Source: an uncultured Opitutales bacterium
GTDB lineage: Bacteria > Verrucomicrobiota > Verrucomicrobiia > Opitutales > Intestinicryptomonadaceae
DNA length: 64,000 bases
Reading direction: 5' to 3'
NCBI GenBank assembly: GCA_900545705.1
Contig: URAK01000007.1
Coordinates: 77,761-141,760, forward strand
Below the pieces are notes generated by a model that saw only the letters and a list, made by a program, of their open reading frames with translations, was not told the DNA's origin and ran no database searches. Shown here piece by piece: positions 35,524-45,087 of the stretch (positions within the stretch are counted from its first letter, which is position 1; every line of letters begins with the position of its first letter). The position numbers and the translations under genes are program-made.

Positions 35524-38500
35524 TTACCGCGCCTCGGCTACTTTTGACGATTCAATTCTAATCTTCCCAATGATTCCCGATTCGGGCGCGGGGTAGGGCC
35601 ATGTGCTTTTCTTGCCGCTTGAAATATCGGGATAGTGGGTTTGCATCGCGTTTGAAGATGTTATGCGCTCCTGCTTTTTCAGAGAAGAGTCGTAGAGGCA
35701 TCTGTTGACCCATGTGTTGGCAACCTGAACTGCCAGTGTATTTTTTCCCTCTTTTGCGGCGGAGGTTATGTCGAGCTCGTATGGAGGCTTCCACAATGTG
35801 CCGACTTCAACTCCGTTTACAAGAACTCTCGCAACGTCTTTGATGTCGTCGAATTTTAGCGCGAGTTTTTCGCCTGGCGCTTTTTCGGGGATTTCAAATT
35901 CGGCCGAGTATTCGGCTATGCCTGAAAAGTTCGCAATCCCCTTGTTGCCGGACTTTGTCCACGATTCAAGTTTTTTGAAAATTGCCTGTTCCGGCGCGCC
36001 GCGCCCGCTCTGGAATTTCACTTTGTACGGCGGCTTTACTTCTATTGATTTCCAGCTTCCGTCCGCGGAGAAAACGCTCTTTTTGCCGTCGGCTCCAATA
36101 GCCTCTATTTCGCCCGCGCCGAAGAATTCCGCGGAGGCTCTTCCGTCGCGCGACATCATTATGTTTGGCGCGCGTTTTTGGCTTTCGCCTTCAATAAAAT
36201 ATTTTTCCGCGGATTCCGTGTCCAGAGGCTTATTGCAAGTTTTATAAAAACTTATCGTTCCGCCGAATTTATCAGATGCGCTGTTCGGCATTACGGGAAT
36301 TCTCTTTGACTTTTTGCCTTCGGCCACTTTGCGTCCATTGAGATATAGCGTTGGAGTTCCGTCTTTATATACTACGCATATTCTCGATTTGTCGGGAACA
36401 TTGCCGTTGTATACAAGCACAGAATTTATTAGATGGTCGCCGTGCTCGAAGACTGCTATCGAGTTCTTGCCCACGCTCACGCCTGTCCCGACATATTCCG
36501 CGCCCCTTGCATGGTGCTCGCCGCGCGGGGCGACGGCGAAGTTTTCGTTGTCGGTCCGCAGGTATCCATCGGGCTTTTGCGCCGTTATCGGCCTGTCGCG
36601 CGAGGGTGTGGCTTCCAGCAATATTGAAAAGTTGCTTGTCTCGGTGTTCTTGGAGGCAATCGGAAAGACTTTTTCACCGTTTATCTTGATTTCCGCAAAC
36701 GGCTTTGGCGCGTCCGGATCATCTTTAAAAACGACGAATACAGTAGAATGCTTCGGAAGGCTGAGAGGCACGAGTGTACGCGAACCGTCTTGAACGGCCG
36801 CCGCCGCGAGAGATTCCGTCCCGTCGTACGGATTCCATATCCGCACCGATTTCCCTGCGGTGTCGAAAGAGCACTCGAAGGTTTTGTCTTCTCCGGAAGT
36901 ATTTAAAATCCAGTACCAGACGCTGCCGTCGGCATGGAGCCTTTTTGTCGACAGAATCTTTTTAACGGGGCCCGCTGCGTCGTAGAAAAGCGCGGGAGGC
37001 TCTATGCCTTCCTCATTGCAGGCTTCAAACGCGGAATAGTTCGCGTAGATTTTGCCCTTGCCAATTTTCACAATCTTCTTTTCTCCGCCCGCAAAAAGCT
37101 CTGTGTTTAGCTTTTCCCACTCGGCTTTGGCGGAGTCGCCGCCGGTGAGAGTTTCATACTTGCCTATCGAGCTTCCGCAGACGGCGGCGCCCTCTTCGAC
37201 GAGCCGCTTTACGGCGCGGAGGGTTTCGAGCTTCATGAATCTTCCTGGCGTCAGCACGAGCATATCGTAGCGCATGGAGCCGGGGCTCAGTAGCTTTCCG
37301 TTTTCCACCTTTAAAAATTCGCGTGCGCCGTCGCCGTTTATAATGTCGTACTCCACATTTTCGGGAAGGTATAAGCTCCTTTTAAATGCCGGAATAGTGT
37401 CGGAATATAGATTTAATATTTTGGCTCCGCTTCGCCCGCTTTGGTTCATATATTGCACGCGCGAAATGTATTTAAAAAACGGTTTTGCAAGCGGCCACCA
37501 TGTTATCTTGCGGTTTATCGGCGTGCCCCAGGGGATTATCTGCCAACCGGGCACGCTTTCGTCAGGCTGGTGGGTGTACGAGTGGAATACAACCGTGTTG
37601 TATCCGCCGCGCAGTATCCTTTCGAGAGTTCCTTTTATCGAAAGCGGGGTATCGGACCAGTTCCCCACGTACGCGGTGAGAGATTCGCACGTCACGAGCC
37701 TCTTGCCGTAAAATCTCCCTGCAGAGACGGCTTCGTCGCCCACTCCGTTAAAGCCGACATATCCGGCGCCGTCGCGCGCGACGGCATTGGGGTCGCGCAT
37801 CGGATTCCATTGCTCATGCTGGGGAATGTCGGCGAGCCTGAAATTGTTTAGCGGGTCGCATATTGCCGTATTTGTCACGGGCTCGAGCTCGTACGACATG
37901 GATTCGGAGCGTATGCGCTCGCCGAGCCTGCCGAAAAAGTTTTTCATTATGGCTCCGGATACGGCCCTTCTGAAATCCGACAAAAAGTTGTCGGAGCTCT
38001 CCGCGCCTTCAACGCACGCGCCAAAGAAAACAGGCGACCACTTTAAAATGTCGTATCCGGTTATGTCCTCAAACATTTTTTCAAAGCCCTCTGTCCACGT
38101 CTGCTGTTTGCATTCCCAAGAGTCGGTCTCGACGTACCTAAAAGTCTTGCCCTTTTCGGAGCCTGAGGCTTCAACCATTTTTTTGATGTAGGAATCAAAG
38201 TGCATGTCGGCGGCGCGGCTGCTCATCTTGTCGATTTCAAGCCCGGCTCCGTATTTTGTGCACGGGTGGACTCTCATGCCGGTAGTCGTATATCCAAGCC
38301 GCGCAACTTCCCATTTCCCTGCGGGCAACGATATTTTTATCGAGCCATTTGCGTCGGGTTTCGGTGTCGCCATTACTTTCACTTCCGAGAGTTTAACTAT
38401 CGACTCCTTCTTGACATCAAATTTTCCCGTAGGCGGTATGTCTGTCCTTGAATGCTCTATAAGCGCCGCCTTCACCGCATGTTGCGGAATTTGGCTGGCG

Positions 38501-39510
38501 TTCGCGGGCACCGACCCGTCGGGAATTAGCTCCATCTCTATGATTCCCATATTTGGTTCGGCGTTGGAGCCTTTATCGTCTCTCGAAAGCCTCCAGTATT
38601 TTGCGCTGCGCTCCTTAAATTTCGCGCTGCCAACGGGCGACATTCCAAATTTCAACTCTCCCGCCTTCTCAAAATTTTTTCCGTCGTTCGAGGTTTCTAT
38701 TATAATGTCGGGCGGAAATCTGTACGCCATTTTTGCCTCGACGTAAATGCTCCCTGCGCGGAAAGGCTCGGAAAATTCCAGTACGGCGCCATACCCCAAG
38801 CCGCGTTTTTTTGCGGATATCTTAAATATGGTATCGCGGTTGGCGTCAAACATTGCGGGGATTTCGCTTTCCGGGCCAACGGAAGAATTGTCGTTTGCAG
38901 GCGTTATCTTTGCGAGCTTGCTGGCGGCCTCAGGCTTGGCGGGGCGGCGCGCAGGATAGGCAATAACGGCAATGTCGCGGTAAAAGTTGTATTTAGACTG
39001 CGGTTGTTCAATCTCGATTTCCCCGCCGTCGGAGCGCTTTAAAACCCAGGTCATCGCCTTCATCGAATCTTCGACTCCAACCCATGGCCCGCCGCATTCC
39101 GACCAGCCGTCGCAGTTGTGTATGCCTAACTCAATTCCATACTCCTTCGCTTTTGAAACTGCGTACGAAAATATTTCGAACCATTCGGGGGAATTAAACT
39201 TTATTTGCCCCTCCTTACCCCCGCCGAGCGAGAATATTATCGCAGCTCCATACCCCTTGTCAGCCATTTCCTTCAAATCGGCGTCGATTCCCTCTCGCGT
39301 GACGTTGCCGTTAACCCAATGCCACCAAGTTTGCGGGCGGGCGGACGGCGGGGGAGTCTTAAAAAGCTCCGGCGTCGGAGAATATTCCGGACGGTCAGGA
39401 TAGTGGTTCGTATATTTATAAAAATCACCGTCTGCTGAGGCTGCATATTGCAAGACTGCGGTTGCAGACAGCAGGATAATTGAGCGTATTTTATTAGTCA
39501 TTGTATTCAT
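35524..39510 (-). CDS. GH106-type alpha-L-rhamnosidase, secreted
   Basis: GH106 enzymes release terminal alpha-L-rhamnose from pectic side chains and glycosides. The 1328-residue protein starts with a signal peptide (cleavage near YAASADG). The family N-terminal motif TWWHWVNGNVTREGIDADL lies at about 61-79. The catalytic barrel and a large beta region follow. A LamG/concanavalin-like segment with the block VLVYNGNVPDKSRICVVYKD lies in the last third, and a galactose-binding-like jelly roll (VARVLVNGVEVGTLWKPPYE) near the end. Its ATG overlaps the stop of the upstream GntR gene (TAATG), a sign of translational coupling. A second ATG 9 bp inside is possible. Confidence 0.9.
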   Translation of the reverse strand: MNTMTNKIRSIILLSATAVLQYAASADGDFYKYTNHYPDRPEYSPTPELFKTPPPSARPQTWWHWVNGNVTREGIDADLKEMADKGYGAAIIFSLGGGKEGQIKFNSPEWFEIFSYAVSKAKEYGIELGIHNCDGWSECGGPWVGVEDSMKAMTWVLKRSDGGEIEIEQPQSKYNFYRDIAVIAYPARRPAKPEAASKLAKITPANDNSSVGPESEIPAMFDANRDTIFKISAKKRGLGYGAVLEFSEPFRAGSIYVEAKMAYRFPPDIIIETSNDGKNFEKAGELKFGMSPVGSAKFKERSAKYWRLSRDDKGSNAEPNMGIIEMELIPDGSVPANASQIPQHAVKAALIEHSRTDIPPTGKFDVKKESIVKLSEVKVMATPKPDANGSIKISLPAGKWEVARLGYTTTGMRVHPCTKYGAGLEIDKMSSRAADMHFDSYIKKMVEASGSEKGKTFRYVETDSWECKQQTWTEGFEKMFEDITGYDILKWSPVFFGACVEGAESSDNFLSDFRRAVSGAIMKNFFGRLGERIRSESMSYELEPVTNTAICDPLNNFRLADIPQHEQWNPMRDPNAVARDGAGYVGFNGVGDEAVSAGRFYGKRLVTCESLTAYVGNWSDTPLSIKGTLERILRGGYNTVVFHSYTHQPDESVPGWQIIPWGTPINRKITWWPLAKPFFKYISRVQYMNQSGRSGAKILNLYSDTIPAFKRSLYLPENVEYDIINGDGAREFLKVENGKLLSPGSMRYDMLVLTPGRFMKLETLRAVKRLVEEGAAVCGSSIGKYETLTGGDSAKAEWEKLNTELFAGGEKKIVKIGKGKIYANYSAFEACNEEGIEPPALFYDAAGPVKKILSTKRLHADGSVWYWILNTSGEDKTFECSFDTAGKSVRIWNPYDGTESLAAAAVQDGSRTLVPLSLPKHSTVFVVFKDDPDAPKPFAEIKINGEKVFPIASKNTETSNFSILLEATPSRDRPITAQKPDGYLRTDNENFAVAPRGEHHARGAEYVGTGVSVGKNSIAVFEHGDHLINSVLVYNGNVPDKSRICVVYKDGTPTLYLNGRKVAEGKKSKRIPVMPNSASDKFGGTISFYKTCNKPLDTESAEKYFIEGESQKRAPNIMMSRDGRASAEFFGAGEIEAIGADGKKSVFSADGSWKSIEVKPPYKVKFQSGRGAPEQAIFKKLESWTKSGNKGIANFSGIAEYSAEFEIPEKAPGEKLALKFDDIKDVARVLVNGVEVGTLWKPPYELDITSAAKEGKNTLAVQVANTWVNRCLYDSSLKKQERITSSNAMQTHYPDISSGKKSTWPYPAPESGIIGKIRIESSKVAEAR

Positions 39511-40292
39511 TAAATATTTTGCGCGCCAACAAAGAATCTGTATTTGTCGGCCCTATAATTTGAGAATTCGATTTCCGCGACTTCCCCACTTTTGCAGAGA
39601 GCCGCTCCTTCAAGCGTAATTAACGCGGTCGCTCCCGGCCCGAAAAGTTCCCCGCCATCGGCGGAATCGGAGACGATGGCGGAAATATCGCGGACTACTT
39701 CGGCGATTTTATTTTTTGATTTTTGGGAGTACAGGCGCGCGGATATTTCCGCGGGCTTTATTTCCACTGCTTCCGGGAATGCGGACAAAGAAAAATATTT
39801 TGTCTCGTCTTTTAGCAGGGTGTCGTCGGCATAGCGCAGGCACCTTATTTTTAGGGCGTCGGAATCTATTGAGTAGGTTTTATGGCCTATGTTTGCATGC
39901 ACTCCGCCGCGGACGATTTTTTTCTCGATGACCTTTATTTTCGGGCGGTATCCGTCGCGCTCAAGATTTTCAGAGAAGTTCCCAAGAATTGCCTCGAAAG
40001 AGCCGAGCTCCCTGACGAGCCTCTTGCCGGGGGGCGTTTCGGAGACGAAAGTTCCGCTGCCCCTGACTTTCCTGACCCAGCCGCTATTTTTGAGCTCTAA
40101 AAGCGTGCGGCGTGCTGTCGTATTGCTTACACCGAACTTTGCTATGAGTTCGTTTTCTGAAGGGATCCTGTCGCCGGCCGACAGCTTCCCAGACTCTATA
40201 AGGCCGGTTATCCAGTTGTATAGCTCCGCGTATTTGGGCGTGCGCACGGCGGACTTGCGGGCTTTACTCAAGCGGGCTATACTCGTGCTCAT
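39510..40292 (-). CDS. GntR/HutC-family regulator with UTRA domain
   Basis: The 260-residue regulator has an N-terminal winged helix of GntR type (SAGDRIPSENELIAKFGVSN, TARRTLLELKNSGWVRK; about residues 35-95). A UTRA-like ligand domain covers about 110-255. HutC-type regulators commonly bind a sugar phosphate or related small molecule and repress the adjacent catabolic genes. Its stop codon overlaps the ATG of the rhamnosidase, so regulator and enzyme are made from one message. Self-regulation together with the rhamnosidase is the simplest model. Rhamnose or a derivative would be the first ligand to test. Confidence 0.9.
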   Translation of the reverse strand: MSTSIARLSKARKSAVRTPKYAELYNWITGLIESGKLSAGDRIPSENELIAKFGVSNTTARRTLLELKNSGWVRKVRGSGTFVSETPPGKRLVRELGSFEAILGNFSENLERDGYRPKIKVIEKKIVRGGVHANIGHKTYSIDSDALKIRCLRYADDTLLKDETKYFSLSAFPEAVEIKPAEISARLYSQKSKNKIAEVVRDISAIVSDSADGGELFGPGATALITLEGAALCKSGEVAEIEFSNYRADKYRFFVGAQNI

Positions 40293-40329
40293 ATTTCAAA
40301 TTATTTTGAAGATTCCCTTAATTGTCATC

Positions 40330-40360
40330 AAAAAAAACCGCCAAAGGTGGCAGTTTTTTT
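40330..40360 (-). terminator. Terminator of the AsmA-like gene
   Basis: On the minus strand CTGCCA/TGGCGG (one G:T pair) is followed by a run of about eight T residues. It lies between the AsmA-like gene and the GntR gene. The plus strand also shows a T-run, but with one mismatch in the stem. Confidence 0.7.
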
Positions 40361-40401
40361 TGCCTTAACATAAAGTGGTCCGTCAAATCGCGGATATGCT
40401 C

Positions 40402-41259
40402 TTAGTTAAAGAGATCTTTGAGTGCGCTTTCGACTGATTTTTTCAGGTCTTTTGCGGCGCCTTCCGTGGCGTCGGCGGCGTCGTTGCCTACGTCTTTGCC
40501 TATTTGCAACCCTTCCTTTGCAAGCTCGGATGCGACTTCGACTGTCACTTGCTTTGCGAGTTTGCCCATTATTTCAACCGTAAGCTGGGTAGGGGTCAAT
40601 CCCTCGCCGTTGTTGTCGAGGTTTTCAACTGTGAAGCTCGGCAGCTTTATGTTTATTATTTTGCCGTTCACGCTGACCTTGACGTCTCCGTCCAAAAACA
40701 CGAGCTTGCCGAGGATAATTTTATAGGGCTCAGAGGGTGTTTCCTCCGCGGCTTGCTGTTTTTCCTGCTCTTGCTTTTCCTGTGTCCCGACAAGTAGCTT
40801 TACGATGTCGTTTAGGTTGTTGTCGGGCGACGATACAAATTTGGCAAGCCCGCTTTGAGTTTTCATATCGTATGATATTTTAAGCCCCTCTATTTTTACT
40901 TCCTCCACTTTTATGAGCTTTTTAGAGAGGACGTCGCCTATGCCAATGTCGGCGTCGACAAACGCGTTCTTAAATTCTATAGCGTTTCCTTTCGGGTATT
41001 CCGGGGGATTGGTGATATAGAAGTTCTTTACGTCGAACTTTTGCTCCGTGACGCTAATGGATACGGAGCTTACGCCGGCGTCTATTCCGGTTCCGTTAGT
41101 TATTGTTTTTAGCGCGTAGTCGGCAATATAGCTTATGCCAAAATAGCCTATTACCGCAACTATGATTAGCACAAGCACGGCAAGTTTTACGAGCGAAAAT
41201 ATGCAACCTCCGCGGCGGCATGCCGGCATTCCAAAAATTTTTTCTCCATTCATAATCAT
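40402..41259 (-). CDS. AsmA/DUF748-like single-pass membrane protein
   Basis: The 285-residue protein has a cytoplasmic start with two cysteines (ACRRGGC). One membrane helix follows (LVKLAVLVLIIVAVIGYFGI, about residues 24-43). A periplasmic beta-rich domain with AsmA-like phrasing comes next (VEEVKIEGLKISYDMKT; KNAFVDADIGIGDVLSKK). A Gln/Glu coiled stretch (EKQEQEKQQAAEE) lies near 160, and the tail is an amphipathic, Ala/Lys/Asp-rich helix. AsmA-type proteins act in outer membrane lipid transport or assembly, but the resemblance is limited. An ATG two codons later is possible. It is a single gene with its own terminator. Confidence 0.7.
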   Translation of the reverse strand: MIMNGEKIFGMPACRRGGCIFSLVKLAVLVLIIVAVIGYFGISYIADYALKTITNGTGIDAGVSSVSISVTEQKFDVKNFYITNPPEYPKGNAIEFKNAFVDADIGIGDVLSKKLIKVEEVKIEGLKISYDMKTQSGLAKFVSSPDNNLNDIVKLLVGTQEKQEQEKQQAAEETPSEPYKIILGKLVFLDGDVKVSVNGKIINIKLPSFTVENLDNNGEGLTPTQLTVEIMGKLAKQVTVEVASELAKEGLQIGKDVGNDAADATEGAAKDLKKSVESALKDLFN

Positions 41260-41346
41260 GCAGTATCGCGGTTTTAGATTATCTTTTCAAGATTTTTAAA
41301 GCAAAACTTGAAAAAGCTCCGCAAATGTGAATTTAATATCCTCCGT

Positions 41347-42573
41347 ATGAAAATAAGAAGTTTCAAGGGACTCACCCCGGCCAAAGGCAAAGCGGAAGCC
41401 ATAGCAAGCCTTCCCTACGATGTGGTGAACTATCAACAGGCATGCGAGCAGGCCGAGGGACGGCCGCTCAGCTTTATGAGAGTTGTTCGCTCTGAAATAG
41501 AGCTGCCCGAGGGTACGGATCCGTACTCCGACGCCGTATACGCCCATGCAAAAGAAAACTTTGAGCGCCTGATAGCAAACGGCGACCTCGTCCGCGAACC
41601 GGAAAACTGCATGTATCTTTACAGGCAGGAGATGGGCGGGCATTCCCAGACGGGGCTCGTCGCAACCTTCTCCGCCGAGGACTACGATTCCGACGTGATA
41701 AAAAAGCACGAAAAAACCCGCGCCGCAAAGGAGAACGACCGCTACCGCCTGACCAAAACCCTGCGCGCTAATACCGGCCCCGTATTTTTGACTGTTAAGG
41801 ACGGCACTGCCCTCGACAAGATAATCGCCGAAAAGGACGACGCCGACGCTATATTCGACTTTGTCGCAGACGACGGCATTCGCCATACGGGCTGGAAAAT
41901 ATCCGACCCTGAAAAGCTCGCAAAAATAAAGGAGATTTTCGATAAAATTCCGTGCGCATACGTCGCCGACGGGCACCACCGCAGCGCGAGCAATGCGCGT
42001 TGCGCGCGCGATTTAAAGGCCGAAAACCCCAACCATACCGGAGACGAAGACTACAACTGGTTTTTGTCCGTGGTATTTCCCGCAGGCCAGCTGAAAATTC
42101 TGCCCTACAACCGCGTAGTGCGCGATTTGGCGGGAATGGACGAATCTGAGTTCCTCGAAAAACTATCCAAGGTGTGCACAGTAACCCAGAGCGGCGAGAA
42201 ATCCCCGGCGGCCCCAAATTTTGTGGATATGTACCTCGGCAAAAAATGGTATACGCTGAAATTTGAGAATACGTCGTCCCTCGGCGCGGTCGAAGGGCTC
42301 GATGTGTCGCTTTTGCAGGACAGGGTGCTGTCGCCGATTCTAAAAATAGGCGATCCGCGCACGGACGAAAGGATAGATTTTGTCGGCGGCATAAGGGGAA
42401 CCGGCGAGCTTGAAAAACTCGTGGATTCCGGAAAATTCGCCGTGGCGTTTTCGATGTATCCAACGACGGTTGCGCAGCTCATGGACATTGCCGACGCGGG
42501 CGAAATAATGCCCCCAAAAAGCACTTGGTTTGAGCCGAAACTGCGCTCGGGGCTGTTTGTGCACACGTTCTAA
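41347..42573 (+). CDS. DUF1015 family protein
   Basis: The 408-residue protein matches the DUF1015 pattern: MKIRSFKGLTPAKGKAEAIA, SLPYDVVNYQQA near residue 26, YRQEMGGHSQTGLVA, VADGHHRSASNA near 205, and LPYNRVVRDL. The VADGHHR motif is the family hallmark and looks like an active site. The biochemical role is not firmly established. An in-frame upstream TTG at 41308 would add 13 residues, but the family start favours 41347. It lies 5 bp before the GH20 gene, so the two are almost certainly co-transcribed. Confidence 0.85.
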   Translation: MKIRSFKGLTPAKGKAEAIASLPYDVVNYQQACEQAEGRPLSFMRVVRSEIELPEGTDPYSDAVYAHAKENFERLIANGDLVREPENCMYLYRQEMGGHSQTGLVATFSAEDYDSDVIKKHEKTRAAKENDRYRLTKTLRANTGPVFLTVKDGTALDKIIAEKDDADAIFDFVADDGIRHTGWKISDPEKLAKIKEIFDKIPCAYVADGHHRSASNARCARDLKAENPNHTGDEDYNWFLSVVFPAGQLKILPYNRVVRDLAGMDESEFLEKLSKVCTVTQSGEKSPAAPNFVDMYLGKKWYTLKFENTSSLGAVEGLDVSLLQDRVLSPILKIGDPRTDERIDFVGGIRGTGELEKLVDSGKFAVAFSMYPTTVAQLMDIADAGEIMPPKSTWFEPKLRSGLFVHTF

Positions 42574-42578
42574 CGCCG

Positions 42579-44315
42579 ATGCCGGACTTCTCTGAAAGCG
42601 CTCCTATTTTGCTGCCTGCCCCAAAGTCTGTCAAATGGGGCGGCGGCTTTCTGCCGTGGGATAAGGCTGAGTTTAAAATAGACTCCGTGGGATTGCCTGT
42701 CGGAGACTTCCTATCTCTAGAATACCCCGGCGGAATGCCCGCGCAGAACTATGAAATATCAGTCTCGGAAAGCGGAATAAGGGTGAGGGCAGGTTCCGAA
42801 AAAGGAGCGAGGCTTGCGCTTCAAACTCTCAGGCAAATCGGAATGCAGTCCGACAAAAGAGGGTTTAGGTTTGTGGAGATATCCGATGCTCCGGACTTGG
42901 AAGTGCGCGGGTTTATGCTGGACATCAGCAGGTGCAAAGTGCCAAAGCTTGGCGAGCTAGCAAAGCTCGTGGACATGCTCGCGCTATTCAAATATAACAG
43001 GCTCGAGCTTTATACGGAGCACACTTTCGCGTTCGAGGGGCACGAGCTCGTGTGGGCAGACGCGTCCCCGCTGACGGCGGCGGCTGTGCGAAAGCTCGGC
43101 GAAATATGCGCAAGCGCGGGGATAGAGCTCGTCCCGAACATGAACGGGCTCGGACACATGGAAAGATGGCTTAGGTATCCAAAATACGCGCATCTTGCTG
43201 AGAGCAAGGCGCCGTTTGTAGACCCGCTTGGCACTGTCCGCAAATATCCCACGACACTCTATCCGGACGGGAATGCGCTCGACTTTATGGACTCTCTTTA
43301 CGCCCAGTTTTTGCCCAATTTTGAGAGCGAAAACTTTAATATTGGCGGAGACGAACCGTGGGAGCTTGGCATGGGGCGCAGCAAAGCGCAGTGCGAAGCC
43401 GAAGGCGGAAAATACGGTATTTACATACGCCATATTCTCGGGCTTAGGGAGAGGGCTGAAAAGTACGGCAAAAAGGTCTGCTTTTGGGCGGACGTGCTCA
43501 TGCAAAGCCCGAAATATTCCGAACGGCTTCCCGCCGACATGACGCCAATTCTATGGGGGTATTACCTCGACCACCCGTACGAGCAGCAGTGCTCATACAT
43601 GGAGCGATTGGGAAGAAAATATCTCGTCGCTCCCGGAACGAGCACATGGAATTCTTTTGGCTCGCGTTGGGACTGCGCTTATGAAAACATAAAAACTGCG
43701 TGCGACTGCGCAAAGAGGCACGGCGCCGAGGGAATGATTCTCACGCAGTGGGGCGACGGCGGAAACCACCAGCCGTGGTGCGCGATGTACCCCGCATTGG
43801 TGCTCGGGGGCGCGGCATCTTGGGGAATGTGTCCGTCGGCGGAGACTGTATGCGAGGCGCTCGACAAATTTGTGTTTATCGACGGCACAGGCAATTTCTC
43901 GAGGGCGCTTTGCATGCTTGGGCGGGCAGATCCCGTGATGAAGCTTTTTTGCTTTTACCACAAAATATTTTTTGCGTCGCCCGAAGATGCGAAAAAACTT
44001 TCGGCTGAATGCGGCTACGATTTCTCCGCGATAGAGGGAACGGCGGACTTTGCCTTGGCGCTATCCGAAAGTTCGTCGCCCGCGTGCCGCGACGGCGAGC
44101 TTTGCAAAACCGAGCTTTCGTTGGGGGTTGAAATGATAAAATGGGCAATGCGCAAAGCACGCGGCGACTTTTCTACCGAGACGGATTCCCAGCAGAGGGA
44201 TTTAAAGATAATAGTGTCGAGGTACGAAAATATATGGCTAGAACGCGCTGCGGTTGGCGGACTATGCGAATCCGCCGGAAGAATCCGCGCCATAAGACCC
44301 GACATATTCGCGTGA
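42579..44315 (+). CDS. GH20-type beta-N-acetylhexosaminidase
   Basis: GH20 enzymes remove terminal N-acetylglucosamine or N-acetylgalactosamine by substrate-assisted catalysis. The 578-residue protein has the N-terminal alpha/beta domain (about residues 10-105). The barrel follows, with GFMLDISRCKVP, LYTEHTFAFEGHE, and the catalytic Asp258-Glu259 pair in NIGGDEPWE. Most GH20 enzymes have His-x-Gly-Gly-Asp-Glu; here the first residue is Asn. No signal peptide is visible, so it probably acts in the cytoplasm on imported sugars or recycled wall fragments. The DUF1015 gene is 5 bp before it and a LysE-type exporter 4 bp after it. Confidence 0.85.
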   Translation: MPDFSESAPILLPAPKSVKWGGGFLPWDKAEFKIDSVGLPVGDFLSLEYPGGMPAQNYEISVSESGIRVRAGSEKGARLALQTLRQIGMQSDKRGFRFVEISDAPDLEVRGFMLDISRCKVPKLGELAKLVDMLALFKYNRLELYTEHTFAFEGHELVWADASPLTAAAVRKLGEICASAGIELVPNMNGLGHMERWLRYPKYAHLAESKAPFVDPLGTVRKYPTTLYPDGNALDFMDSLYAQFLPNFESENFNIGGDEPWELGMGRSKAQCEAEGGKYGIYIRHILGLRERAEKYGKKVCFWADVLMQSPKYSERLPADMTPILWGYYLDHPYEQQCSYMERLGRKYLVAPGTSTWNSFGSRWDCAYENIKTACDCAKRHGAEGMILTQWGDGGNHQPWCAMYPALVLGGAASWGMCPSAETVCEALDKFVFIDGTGNFSRALCMLGRADPVMKLFCFYHKIFFASPEDAKKLSAECGYDFSAIEGTADFALALSESSSPACRDGELCKTELSLGVEMIKWAMRKARGDFSTETDSQQRDLKIIVSRYENIWLERAAVGGLCESAGRIRAIRPDIFA

Positions 44316-44319
44316 GAAT

Positions 44320-44970
44320 ATGGACATTTCAATAATAGTTGCATATATCGTAGCCTGCGCGGCCCTTGTATTTATGCCGGGGCCTGACATACTTTTTGTG
44401 ATAACCGAAAGCCTCGCAAAAGGAACGCGCACCGGCATTACGCTCGCGTGCGGTTTGTGCTCTGGGGTCATAGTGCACACATGCTTGTGCGTAAGCGGGG
44501 TGGCGATTGCCATTGCGGCGAGTCCCGTAGCGTTCTCGGCGGTGAGGCTCGCGGGGGCGGCGTATTTGCTTTGGCTCGCGCGCGGGGCGTGGCTTGAAAA
44601 AATATCGCGCGAGACGATTGACGCCGACTTCAAGAGCGGCGGGAGCGGGCTCGCGGGGAGGCGCATTTTTGTGCGCGGATTTATAATGAATGTGTCCAAT
44701 CCGAAAGTGATAATATTTTTTCTTTCGTTTATTCCGCAGTTTATAACCCCCAGGGGGCTGCCGGTGTGGATTCAGACCGCCGTGTTGGGGGCGCTTTTTA
44801 TGTTTACGGCACTTCCGCTATTGTCATTGGTTGCGGTTCTCGCAGCGAAGTTCGCAGAGCTTCTGAAATCGCGGAAATTTTGGGTATTTATGAAATATGC
44901 GCGCGTCTTTGTATTTGCGGCAGTCGGCCTTTCAATGGTTGCGGAAACAGTAATTGAAGCTGTTGGATAG
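44320..44970 (+). CDS. LysE/RhtB family exporter
   Basis: The 216-residue inner membrane protein has about six hydrophobic segments. The family start is clear: PGPDILFVITESLAKGTRTG, followed by LACGLCSGVIVHTCL, and the central FIMNVSNPKVIIFFLSFIPQF block. LysE/RhtB proteins export amino acids or related small molecules. It starts 4 bp after the GH20 stop and is the last gene of the DUF1015-GH20-LysE unit. The substrate cannot be inferred. Confidence 0.9.
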   Translation: MDISIIVAYIVACAALVFMPGPDILFVITESLAKGTRTGITLACGLCSGVIVHTCLCVSGVAIAIAASPVAFSAVRLAGAAYLLWLARGAWLEKISRETIDADFKSGGSGLAGRRIFVRGFIMNVSNPKVIIFFLSFIPQFITPRGLPVWIQTAVLGALFMFTALPLLSLVAVLAAKFAELLKSRKFWVFMKYARVFVFAAVGLSMVAETVIEAVG

Positions 44971-45011
44971 GGGGAATTTTCCCTTGCTGGCCCATTTTGA
45001 TTTAAAAAAAC

Positions 45012-45042
45012 TTTACATTTACCGGACGAAATCCAGTATTAT
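45012..45042 (+). promoter_or_regulatory. Candidate promoter of thrS
   Basis: TTTACA at 45012-45017 and TATTAT at 45037-45042 are 19 bp apart (18 if TTACAT is read). The -10 box is good; the spacing is a little long. Transcription would start near 45049. Confidence 0.5.
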
Positions 45043-45053
45043 CTGACTTTTAG

Positions 45054-45087
45054 GGCGGATTTTTCTTACAAAAATAAAATATCCGCC
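45054..45087 (+). promoter_or_regulatory. Hairpin in the thrS leader next to the ribosome site
   Basis: GGCGGAT (45054-45060) pairs perfectly with ATCCGCC (45081-45087) around a 20-nt loop. It is followed at once by the GAAAGGA ribosome site. It could modulate thrS translation. No T-box is visible. Confidence 0.45.
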
